From contig JAVVHH010000018.1 of the NCBI GenBank assembly GCA_032249615.1, positions 1 through 35,967 on the forward strand: DNA of 35,967 nt, read 5' to 3'. Shown here one piece after another: positions 26,092 to 34,119 of this stretch. The stretch's first letter is position 1. The number at the start of each line of letters is the position of its first letter. The position numbers and the translations under genes are program-made. The notes beneath the pieces are model-generated. The model worked only from the letters and a program-made list of their open reading frames with translations. It was not told where the DNA came from and did no database searches. Origin of the DNA: JAVVHH01 sp032249615 (GTDB taxonomy: Bacteria; Pseudomonadota; Alphaproteobacteria; Acetobacterales; Acetobacteraceae).

Positions 26092-28869
26092 ATGGATGCC
26101 GCCGTGGACATCTCGCAGCCCGATCCGTCGAACGACGCCGACCTGCTCGCGCTGGTCCACCGCGCCCGTGCCCACGCCGCCGAAGACCCGTTCGGCAACC
26201 CGATCCTGTCGGCCGCCCTTGCCATCAGCCGCCGCCTCGACGACGGCCACCTCACCGAGGCCGACATCGCCGCCGCTATCCGCGCCGTGCGGGACCAGGC
26301 CATGGCGGACCGGGCGGCCCGCCTTCGTCAGTACGTGGGCGGAACCGACCCGGCCGCCGCCGCCGCTGCCCTCCGCCGGCTCGCCGCCGAACTCGTCACC
26401 CACGCCGGCCCCCGCCTGCAGGAAGCCCGTGCCCGCCTCGAGCGCCCCCGCTACGCCTGCGTGTTCACCGCCCACCCGACCTTCGCCGCCGCACCCCCCG
26501 TCTACGAATCCATTGCCTCGGCCGCCAGCGACCGCGACGCCTCCCCGCCGCTCGCCTCGCACCGGCCCGCCAAGCCCACCCTCGACCAGGAGTTCTCCGC
26601 GGCCACCACCGCCCTGCAGCACGGCCGCGACGCCCTCGACACGCTCTGCGGCACCCTGCTCGATGCGGCCCGGGACCATTGGGCCGAAGGCTGGCTCAAC
26701 ATCCAGCCCGCCCCCGTGGTGCTCGCCTCCTGGGTCGGCCTGGACACCGATGGCCGCACCGACATCGGCTGGTGGGACTCGCTTCGCTTCCGGCTGCACA
26801 TGAAGCACCAGGGCCTCGCCCGGCTCCACGCCCAGGTCGCCGGCACCGGAACGCTGGAGCGGCGGGTCGGCGAAGCGCTGTCCGCCGTCGAGGCGCAACT
26901 CGCCCTCGTGCCCGCCGGCCCCGACCCGAAGCAGGTCGAACCGTTCGCCCGCGCGCTGATCGCAGACCGCGACCGCGCCCTGCTCTCGCCCGACCCCCTG
27001 CTCCCCCTGTTCGCCGCCGCCATCGCCGACGCCGCGCCGGACGACCGCCGCCGCCTCTGCATCGCCCGCGCCGGCATCTCCGGCCACGGCCTCTCCATCG
27101 CCCACGCCCATGTCCGCCTCAACGCCGCCCAGGTGCACAACGCCGCCCGCCTGCGCCTCGGCCTCGCCGACCCGCCCGACGACCGATCCCGACGCCGCAC
27201 CCTGCTCGCCGCCATCGACGACGCGCTCGGCAGCACCCAAGCCCAGCCCGTCGACTTCGGCGCGCTCATCGGCGAGCAAGCCTCCGCCGTCCGCCTGATG
27301 ATGCTGGTCGCCCAGATCACCAAGCACGTCGACCGCCACACCCCCGTCCGCTTCCTGATCGCCGAAACCCGCACCGGCTTCACCCTGCTCGCCGCCCTCT
27401 GGCTCGCCCGCCTCTGCGGCTGCGAGCGCCACGTCGAGATCTCGCCCCTGTTCGAGACGCCGGACGCGCTCGAAGAGGGCATCCGCATCCTCGAGGAAGC
27501 GCTCCGCTCCCCGCACTACCGCAACTACCTCCGCGGCATCGGCCGCCTGTGCCTGCAATTCGGCTATTCCGACAGCGGCCGCTTCCTCGGCCAGCTCGCC
27601 GCCAGCTACCTCATCGAGCGCCTCAAGCTCCGCCTCGCCGAAGCCATGGCCCGGCATGGCCTCGGCGACATCGAGATCGTCCTGTTCGATACCCATGGCG
27701 AAAGCATCGGCCGCGGCGCCCACCCGGGCACGCTCGCCGACCGGCTGCTCTACCTCTCGCCCACCGCCGCCCGCGCGACCCTCGCCGAAGCCGGCCTGCG
27801 GGTCCGCGAGGAGAGCAGCTTCCAGGGCGGCGACGGCTACCTCCTGTTCGGCACCCCGGAGCTCGCGCTGGCCACCGTCGCCCGCGTCGCCGAACACGCG
27901 CTCCGCCCCACCGTCACCGCGCCGGACCCGATCTACCGCGAGCCCGATTTCGCCGCCGGCTTCTTTGCCACCATCCGCAGCGAACTCGAGGAACTGCTGG
28001 AAGACCCGGGCTACGCCGCCCTGCTCGGCGCGTTCGGCCCGGCCCTGCTCGACCCCACCGGATCCCGCCCCAGCGCCCGCCAGTCCGATTCTGGCGGCCC
28101 CGCCACCATCCGGCACCCGCGCGAACTGCGGGCCATCCTCAACAACGCCATCCTTCAGCAGCTCGGCTGGTGCGCCAACACGCTGCACGGGCTCGGCGCC
28201 GCCGCCGCGCGCGACCCCGAGCTGTTTGCCGAACTCCGCCGGTCGAGCCCCCGTTTCCGCCGCGCGCTCGACTTGGCCGAATACGCGGCCGCCTGCTCCG
28301 ACCTCGACGTCCTGCGCGCCACCGTCTCCCTGCTCGACCCGGGCTCCTGGCTCGACCGCGCCGCCCATGCGCAGATCGCCGGGCGGGCCGATCGCCTCGC
28401 GGACATCGCCGAAGCCCTCGGCAGCCTCCGGCTCTGGGAGAGCATGCAGCTCACCGTCCGCCGGGCCCAAGCCGACCAGCGGCGGCTCCGCGGCGCCTGG
28501 CCCGACCTGCCCCGCATGGGCGACCGCGCTGCCCTGCTGCACGCGCTCCGCCTCGCGCTCATCGGCCGCATCTGGCTGCTCGCCACCGCGATCCCGGATT
28601 TCTCCCCGCGCTTCGGCGCGACGCCCGAGAGCCTCCGCATCCGCCTCCTGCGGCTCGACGTGCCCGCCGCGCTCGAGATCCTGCAGGCGATCTTCCCGCG
28701 CGACCCGGGCCCCGTCGCCGACCACGATTACGGCGAGCCCTCAGGCCCGGCCGCGCACCTCTCCTACGAAGCCGAGCACGAGACGCTGTTTCAGCCGATC
28801 GCGCGCCTGTTCGCCCTCACGCGCGAGATCACGGCCGCGATCAGCCACGAGATCGGCGCCTTCGGCTGA
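26092..28869 (+). CDS. ppc: Phosphoenolpyruvate carboxylase, divergent alphaproteobacterial type
   Basis: Carboxylates PEP to oxaloacetate, refilling the TCA cycle. At 925 residues it has normal length and recognisable blocks: VFTAHPT near residue 123, HVRLNAAQVHNAA, ISPLFETPDALEEG, FGYSDSGRFLGQLAASY and ESIGRGAHPG. Several active-site neighbours differ from E. coli Ppc. There the glycine loop reads HGRGGSIGRGGAP, while here it reads DTHGESIGRGAHP. The lysine of GYSDSAKDAG is Arg here. TAHPTE is TAHPTF. The protein ends EIGAFG and not in the usual RNTG. I believe a clade of alphaproteobacterial PEPCs shares these changes, so activity is still likely. There is no strong ribosome site. A very long antisense frame covers the gene and is a GC artefact. 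Confidence 0.87.
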   Translation: MDAAVDISQPDPSNDADLLALVHRARAHAAEDPFGNPILSAALAISRRLDDGHLTEADIAAAIRAVRDQAMADRAARLRQYVGGTDPAAAAAALRRLAAELVTHAGPRLQEARARLERPRYACVFTAHPTFAAAPPVYESIASAASDRDASPPLASHRPAKPTLDQEFSAATTALQHGRDALDTLCGTLLDAARDHWAEGWLNIQPAPVVLASWVGLDTDGRTDIGWWDSLRFRLHMKHQGLARLHAQVAGTGTLERRVGEALSAVEAQLALVPAGPDPKQVEPFARALIADRDRALLSPDPLLPLFAAAIADAAPDDRRRLCIARAGISGHGLSIAHAHVRLNAAQVHNAARLRLGLADPPDDRSRRRTLLAAIDDALGSTQAQPVDFGALIGEQASAVRLMMLVAQITKHVDRHTPVRFLIAETRTGFTLLAALWLARLCGCERHVEISPLFETPDALEEGIRILEEALRSPHYRNYLRGIGRLCLQFGYSDSGRFLGQLAASYLIERLKLRLAEAMARHGLGDIEIVLFDTHGESIGRGAHPGTLADRLLYLSPTAARATLAEAGLRVREESSFQGGDGYLLFGTPELALATVARVAEHALRPTVTAPDPIYREPDFAAGFFATIRSELEELLEDPGYAALLGAFGPALLDPTGSRPSARQSDSGGPATIRHPRELRAILNNAILQQLGWCANTLHGLGAAAARDPELFAELRRSSPRFRRALDLAEYAAACSDLDVLRATVSLLDPGSWLDRAAHAQIAGRADRLADIAEALGSLRLWESMQLTVRRAQADQRRLRGAWPDLPRMGDRAALLHALRLALIGRIWLLATAIPDFSPRFGATPESLRIRLLRLDVPAALEILQAIFPRDPGPVADHDYGEPSGPAAHLSYEAEHETLFQPIARLFALTREITAAISHEIGAFG

Positions 28870-28875
28870 GCGCGC

Positions 28876-29286
28876 CTACCGCTGCTGCCAGGGCAGCGCG
28901 TCGGCCTTCCAGCCGCTCACGGTCCCGCGGTGCCCGTTCTCGTCTGGCGGCCCCTCGAACCCGTCGGCGATGTTGAATACCTGCGCGAAGCCTGCTGCCG
29001 CGGCCGCCTGCGCCGCGGCCAGGCTCCGCGCCCCGCTCCGGCACAGGAAATACAGCTTGTTCTCGGGCGTGAGCCCGGCCTGGCGCAGACGGTCCACGAA
29101 GCCGCCGTTGACTTGCATGCTCGGATAGACCTGCCATGGGATCAGCACCGGGTCGTGCCCCGTCTCGCCCAGGTCCGGCAGCCCGACGAAGTTCCACTCG
29201 GCGTCCGTCCGCACATCCACCAGCCGAGCCTGCCCATCGCTCCGCAACGCTTCGAACACCGCGCGCGGCGACACATCTTCAACCAT
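28876..29286 (-). CDS. Single-domain rhodanese-like protein
   Basis: A 136-residue rhodanese-fold protein, probably a sulfurtransferase. The first strand and motif read ARLVDVRTDAEWNFVGLPD. The active-site loop is CRSGARS, with the catalytic cysteine in YFLCRSGAR, so it is not one of the inactive variants. The C-terminal FEGPPDENGHRGTVSGWKADALPW is typical of this subfamily. The physiological acceptor is unknown. A strong GAGGAGAGGG ribosome site precedes ATG 29286, which lies 8 nt inside the end of the glycosyltransferase gene, so it is cotranscribed with the glycan cluster although no functional link is obvious. It converges on ppc with a 6-nt gap. Confidence 0.9.
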   Translation of the reverse strand: MVEDVSPRAVFEALRSDGQARLVDVRTDAEWNFVGLPDLGETGHDPVLIPWQVYPSMQVNGGFVDRLRQAGLTPENKLYFLCRSGARSLAAAQAAAAAGFAQVFNIADGFEGPPDENGHRGTVSGWKADALPWQQR

Positions 29287-30538
29287 TCGACCCTCTCCTC
29301 GGCGGTTCCCTTACGTCACCTTCCGCCACCCGCGCAATCAACGCCAGTTGCCGCTGCAATGTCTCGTCCAGCCGCAGATGCGCCTCCGCGAACCGCCGCG
29401 CGCCCGCCCGCAACGCGGCCGCCAGCCCCCGGTCTTCCAGCAGTTCCAGCACCCGCTCGGCCAGTCGCGCCGGATCGAGGCACGGCGTGAGCAGCCCGCT
29501 CACCCCATCCTCGATGAACTCCCGCACCGGCGCCGTATCGCTGCCCACGATGGCGCACCCGGAGGCCATCGCCTCGCGCAGGCTCCACGACGCGACGAAC
29601 GGATAGGTCAGGTAGACATGCGCGTCCGACCGCAGCAGCAGCGCGATGAAGACGGAGTAGTCGACCTTGCCGGCGAACAGCACGCGCGCCGGGTCGAGGC
29701 CGCCGATCTCGGCCAGCATGAAGGACCGCCAGCTCATCCCCTGCAGCGCCGCCCCGTAGCTGACGCCGTCCCCGCCGACGATCACGACCTTGAGTCGCGG
29801 CCGTTCTCGCAGCAGGCGGGGCAGCGCCCGCATCAGCACGTGGAACCCCCGATAGGGCTCGAGGTCCCGCGCGACGTAGGTCAGCAGTTCGTCGCCGAGC
29901 TCGACCCGGAACCCGCCGAGCGCGAACGCTCGCCGGCGGGCCGTGGGATCGGGCCGGCAGATCGCGAGATCGACCCCTTCCGCCACCACCGCAATCCGCT
30001 CCTGCGCCCAACCGGGATACGTCTCCTGCTGGAAGCGCGTCGGCGTCTGCCCCATCCCCGGGTTGGTCAGCGCGAGCAGGTTGACCGCATTCTTGGCCCG
30101 GACCGCCCCCAGGGCGCTGGGCGGCAACGGGAACTCCGGATCGAAGCCGACGTCGAGCCCTTCCGTCCGGTAGAAGAACTCGAAATAGCCCAGCACCGGC
30201 ACGTCCGGCCAAACATCCCCGATGTTGAGCAGCTCGCCCCATCCGTGATGGCCCACGACGATGTCGGGCCGGTAGCCGAGCGACTGAAGCTGCCCCGCCG
30301 CCCCCGCGACGGCCGCCGCTCGGGTCATGGCGGAGGGGAGATCAGCCGCGACGGCGCCGCCCACTGCGGGCGGGCCGCGGTAGATCACCTTGCGGACGCC
30401 GGCGATGAAGTTGGCGTTGGCTTCCGTGACGAACAGGACGTCGTGCGCCGGGTCCGCCACGAGATGGCGGACCAGATGCAGGAACTGGCCCGGGAAGTTC
30501 TGGTGGACGAAGAGGACGCGCAAGGCCGCGCTCGCCAA
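29279..30538 (-). CDS. Glycosyltransferase family 4-like protein
   Basis: A GT-B-fold glycosyltransferase of 419 residues, acting in the cytoplasm on a nucleotide sugar. The N-terminal domain begins RVLFVHQNFPGQFLHLVRHL. The C-terminal domain has a linker segment YVARDLEPYRGFHVLMRALP, the strand VVIVGGDGVSYG, and the donor-site region SWSLREAMASGCAIVGSDTAPVREFI, in which the E of REAMASG is the conserved GT4 glutamate. The start is TTG at 30538, directly abutting the upstream stop (TGATTG); no better start codon lies near. The acceptor is unknown. The neighbours suggest surface polysaccharide or protein glycosylation. Confidence 0.88.
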   Translation of the reverse strand: MASAALRVLFVHQNFPGQFLHLVRHLVADPAHDVLFVTEANANFIAGVRKVIYRGPPAVGGAVAADLPSAMTRAAAVAGAAGQLQSLGYRPDIVVGHHGWGELLNIGDVWPDVPVLGYFEFFYRTEGLDVGFDPEFPLPPSALGAVRAKNAVNLLALTNPGMGQTPTRFQQETYPGWAQERIAVVAEGVDLAICRPDPTARRRAFALGGFRVELGDELLTYVARDLEPYRGFHVLMRALPRLLRERPRLKVVIVGGDGVSYGAALQGMSWRSFMLAEIGGLDPARVLFAGKVDYSVFIALLLRSDAHVYLTYPFVASWSLREAMASGCAIVGSDTAPVREFIEDGVSGLLTPCLDPARLAERVLELLEDRGLAAALRAGARRFAEAHLRLDETLQRQLALIARVAEGDVREPPRRGSNG

Positions 30539-31339
30539 TCAGCGTCGCTTGCCGGGAGCGGCCGCCGGCGCCGCGCGCGGCTGCAGCACGACCTGGAAGG
30601 CCTCGAGCGGCGCCAGGCTCGGCGTCTCGCAGGGCACGTCGGTGACCGGTCCCACCGATGTTCCATCCAGGAACGTCGCCGTCACCGCGACGTCGAACGC
30701 CTCGGCCGCCGCCCCACGCAGCCGCACGTGCAAGCCGAGCACCGGCAGCGACATGCCGCGGCTGCCGCAGAACTGGCCCGCCTCCAGCCAGGGCGACAGC
30801 CAGCCTCGCCCGAGAACCGCCTGATATTCCAGCTCACTCGGGACCGTGAGCCGCAGCGATTGCAGCGCGAAACCCTCGATCCAGCGCCGGCTTCCCCGTT
30901 CGCCGATCCAGTCCCCGAACCGCCCGCCGACATCGCCGCGCCCGAACAAATGCGCCATCGCCTCGATCGGCTGAGGCGGTGGCGCAGCCGGGTCGGGACG
31001 CGCTTCGCTCAGCCGCAGAACCTGTATCCTCGGCGCGTCCTGCCCGGTATCGGCGCCCTGGTACACCGTCACCATCACCTGCGCCGGCCCGCCCCGCACC
31101 CGGATCAGCGCAGCATCCTCGCGCCCCGACAGCCATCCCTCGCCGTCGAACCCCACGATTGCGACCCGGCCCGCATCCGCCCCCGGCGCAACCGACAGCC
31201 GCACCGCCGGCAACCCGGTCTGCACATTCGGCACCGGCGTTCCCGCGGCCCCAAACACGGCATAGGTGCCCGCCTCGAGCTGCATTAACGTCGCCGTCGC
31301 CCGCAACTCGGTAGGAGGACGGCTCGCTTGGTCCGACAT
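30539..31339 (-). CDS. Unrecognised protein in a glycosyltransferase cluster
   Basis: A 266-residue soluble-looking protein with no signal peptide or membrane helix. I cannot assign a family. It seems to be mainly beta: repeated hydrophobic strands in the N-terminal 100 residues (LMQLEAGTYAVFGAAG, VAIVGFDGEGWLSG, AALIRVRGG, QVMVTVYQG). A second part, around FGDWIGERGSRRWIEGFALQ, has spaced tryptophans and an IEGF segment loosely recalling ChW-type repeats. A third part carries RGWLSPWLEAGQFCGSRGMSLPVLGLHVRLRG. The end is Pro/Ala/Arg rich. It starts 13 nt after the GT2-GT4 gene and touches the next gene without a gap, so it is part of the operon. A carbohydrate-binding or acceptor role is possible but unproven. 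Confidence 0.7.
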   Translation of the reverse strand: MSDQASRPPTELRATATLMQLEAGTYAVFGAAGTPVPNVQTGLPAVRLSVAPGADAGRVAIVGFDGEGWLSGREDAALIRVRGGPAQVMVTVYQGADTGQDAPRIQVLRLSEARPDPAAPPPQPIEAMAHLFGRGDVGGRFGDWIGERGSRRWIEGFALQSLRLTVPSELEYQAVLGRGWLSPWLEAGQFCGSRGMSLPVLGLHVRLRGAAAEAFDVAVTATFLDGTSVGPVTDVPCETPSLAPLEAFQVVLQPRAAPAAAPGKRR

Positions 31340-31352
31340 GGCTCCGGTCCGC

Positions 31353-34007
31353 TCAGGTTTCGCGCCATGGTTGCAGGCCGGCCCGTGGCGTTGCAAGCCG
31401 CAGCAGCCGGTCGTTGATGCCGGCGACCGGCAGCCCGAGCGGCAGCAAATGGCCGCCTCTCGTCGTGCGGATGCGCTCCGCCGGCGAGCCGAGGTCGAAC
31501 GCCACGGCCGGCAGGCCGGCCTGCCAGGCGCGGCTCAGCGCGAAGCACCAGGTTTCCGGCCAGATCGACGGGATGAACGCGAGCTGCGCCCGCTGCCGGC
31601 GGATGAGCGCGACCGCCTCGGCCGGAGCGTAGCGTCCCGTCACGAATACCGGCCCGGCCGCCATCAGCCGCTCGTCGTCCTCCGTCACCCCGCACACGAC
31701 GAATTCCAGCGCCAGCCCCCGCCGTCGCGCATCCTCGGCGCAGCCGAGCAGGACGTCGTAGCCCTTCTCGACCCCGATCGCCCCCACCACGCAGATTCGG
31801 ACGGGACCATCCCGGGGCACCGGAGCGAGCGGTGGCCAGGAGCGATCGTCCTCCCAAGGCACGATCTCGGGCCGCACGGCCGGAAAGTGCCGCCTGATCC
31901 GCCGCGCCGCATCCGCCGTCGGCACCACCACCCGGCGGCTCCCCGCGAAGTCGGCCGCCGACCGCTCGACCAGCGCCGCCGCCCCGATCGGCTCGGCGAG
32001 ATTGGACCCCAGCGCCTCGACGCACGCCTCGCAAGCCGCCACGTCCGGCTCGCCGCAATACCGCCGCTCCCGCCCGATCAGCGCCACGCGCGGGCAGAAC
32101 GACGCGGCATCGTGGACCCAGTGTTCGATCGGAATGTCCAGCCAGCCTGCGAGCCCGATCACCTCATGCGCATGCCCCAACAAGTGGTGGACTTCCATAT
32201 GCGTCGGCCGGTCGCCGCGGAGCAGCGCGGCCAACGCCGGCAACTCGTCCGGCACCGCGAAACGTAGATCGCTTGACCCCGCGACCCGGCAGCCGCCCGG
32301 CGCGGGCTCCAGCAGCACGGGCCGCGTGCCCGCGTCGCGCCACCGGGCGGCCCGTGCCGCCACGAGTTCGGCCACTCCGCCGCCCTCGCCGTGGCTGACC
32401 AGCAGGACCGACCGCGCTGCGCCTCCCTCCGCCCAGCGCAGCGCGTCCATCCGCCGCCGCGCTTCGAACAGCGGGTCGGCGGCGAGGTGGGCGGCGACCA
32501 GGGCGGCGTATCCGGGGTGCAGCCGCTCGAGGGTAGCCTGGTTGCGCCGCCGCAGGTCGGCCCGCCCCCCGCCGAACGAGCCGCCGCCCCGGTGTGCGAC
32601 GAACAAATCCGCCGCGGCGACGTGGCCCCAGCCGCATTGCCGCGCCCGCAGGCAGAAATCGCTCTCCTCACCGTAGCCTTGCGCGAACAGATCCTCCCGC
32701 AGCATTCCGACCTGGTCGAGGCAATCCCGCCGGATGAACAGGCAGAAGCCGACGCCAACCGGCAAGGGCACCGTCAGGCCCGGGTTTGCCCGCTGGGCCA
32801 GGGCGTCGAGCGCCGGCGCGTCGCCCTCCCCCGCGTAGGACACGATCGTCCCGTCGCCAGAGAGCGGCGTGGCCGTGCCGGTGTCCGGCGCGGCATAGGC
32901 CGCCGCCCGCAACCGCTCGAGCCACCCTGGCGGCACGACGGTGTCGCTGTTGAGCAGCACGACGTCGCGCCCCATCGCTGCCCGCAACCCGGTGTTCGCG
33001 GCGGCCGGAAAACCGCGGTTGACCGCGTGCCGATGCAGCCGTAGGCGCGAAAGGTCCCGCAGCGCCTCGGCGCAGCCCGGCACCGACCCGTCGTCGACGA
33101 CATGCACCACGCTGGTCTCCGGCAGGCTCTGGAGCAGCGCTTCGAGGCAGGCGCGCGTCGCCGCTAGATTACCGAACACGGGCACGACGACGTCGATCTC
33201 GCGAGCGCGCAGGTCGATGGCGGGTCGCGTCGCCACGGGTGGGATCAGCGCAGCGGGCACGCGAACCGGGCTGCCGAGCAGGGGGCGGCCGCTCTCATCG
33301 GCCACCGCCAACGGCTCGCCCAACGACGCCAGCACCGGATCGTGCACCCTGAACCGGCGCGGCCGCGCCAGCGGTGGCAGGTCCAGGACCCCCTCGGCCG
33401 GCGCGTCGGCCGTGACCCGATGGGTGCCGCCGGGCCCGCTGATCGTAACCATCGGAATGCGCTCGGGGTCGGCGGGATACCAGGCCCACCCTTCCAGTCT
33501 GCCTTCCGCCTCCGCCACGAACCCTGCCGACGCCCGCAGGCGATCGACCGGGAGCGGGCTGCCGAGATAGGGGCCGTCCGCTCCGGAGACGACCAGCTGC
33601 GCGCCGATGCCGATGCCCGTACCGATGCCGGCCGTGTGGACGCGCCGCCCATCGAGCCAGACGCCGCTGGGGTGGCCGGGCCCCGCGCGGAGCTGCCCGT
33701 CGGCGCCCAGCCCGCACCAGCCCGGCAGCCCGGCGGCCGCGACGACCCGCGCCGCAGGCGCCGCCAGCCCGGCGCCGACCACCGCGCTTTGCAGCGCACC
33801 CCGGATGGCGTCGCCGGCTTCCGGCACCCGATCCAGCAGCAGATAGGCCGAAGCGAGTGCGATCCGCGCCGCCGGAACCAGATCGCGCTCTGGAAGGTTG
33901 GTGAGCACGTCGACCGCCCAGCCGGGCTCCCCGGCAGCGATCAGCTGCGAGCCGAACGTCAGCGCCACCAGCGAGTCCGCCGGGTGCAGCCGGTAGGCGC
34001 GCTCCAT
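31353..34007 (-). CDS. Large two-catalytic-domain glycosyltransferase (GT2 + GT4)
   Basis: An 884-residue fusion. Residues 1-100 are helical and TPR-like (AYRLHPADS). Residues 115-260 form a beta module with the motif GWAWYPADPE. Residues 270-500 are a GT2 domain: EIDVVVPVFGNLAATRACLEA, VHVVDDGS, LLNSDT as the metal site and QGYGEESDFCLRARQ as the acceptor/base region. Residues 530-884 are a GT4-type domain, including HWVHDAASFCPR, a cysteine cluster at about 638, 651, 659 and 662, and RICVVGAIGVEKGYDVLLG. Such double enzymes often build repeating or branched surface glycans. The TPR-like coding pattern continues in frame upstream of the ATG at 34007, back to a stop near 34147, without another standard start codon, so the true start may be a CTG (34070 is a candidate). 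Confidence 0.85.
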   Translation of the reverse strand: MERAYRLHPADSLVALTFGSQLIAAGEPGWAVDVLTNLPERDLVPAARIALASAYLLLDRVPEAGDAIRGALQSAVVGAGLAAPAARVVAAAGLPGWCGLGADGQLRAGPGHPSGVWLDGRRVHTAGIGTGIGIGAQLVVSGADGPYLGSPLPVDRLRASAGFVAEAEGRLEGWAWYPADPERIPMVTISGPGGTHRVTADAPAEGVLDLPPLARPRRFRVHDPVLASLGEPLAVADESGRPLLGSPVRVPAALIPPVATRPAIDLRAREIDVVVPVFGNLAATRACLEALLQSLPETSVVHVVDDGSVPGCAEALRDLSRLRLHRHAVNRGFPAAANTGLRAAMGRDVVLLNSDTVVPPGWLERLRAAAYAAPDTGTATPLSGDGTIVSYAGEGDAPALDALAQRANPGLTVPLPVGVGFCLFIRRDCLDQVGMLREDLFAQGYGEESDFCLRARQCGWGHVAAADLFVAHRGGGSFGGGRADLRRRNQATLERLHPGYAALVAAHLAADPLFEARRRMDALRWAEGGAARSVLLVSHGEGGGVAELVAARAARWRDAGTRPVLLEPAPGGCRVAGSSDLRFAVPDELPALAALLRGDRPTHMEVHHLLGHAHEVIGLAGWLDIPIEHWVHDAASFCPRVALIGRERRYCGEPDVAACEACVEALGSNLAEPIGAAALVERSAADFAGSRRVVVPTADAARRIRRHFPAVRPEIVPWEDDRSWPPLAPVPRDGPVRICVVGAIGVEKGYDVLLGCAEDARRRGLALEFVVCGVTEDDERLMAAGPVFVTGRYAPAEAVALIRRQRAQLAFIPSIWPETWCFALSRAWQAGLPAVAFDLGSPAERIRTTRGGHLLPLGLPVAGINDRLLRLATPRAGLQPWRET

Positions 34008-34119
34008 CCACCGGAGCGCCGCGGCCGCGTCCCCGGCCTCCAGCGCCGCCTGCGCCCGCTGCCAGCTCAGGTAGCCGGGGTCACGCCGCTCGGGGCGGTC
34101 GTCCCCGGCGCCGATCCGG

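Noticed and set aside
26071..28725. An 884-codon minus-strand frame opposite ppc
   Set aside because: Low-complexity Gly/Ala/Glu/Val composition typical of a GC shadow; ppc on the plus strand has clear family blocks.
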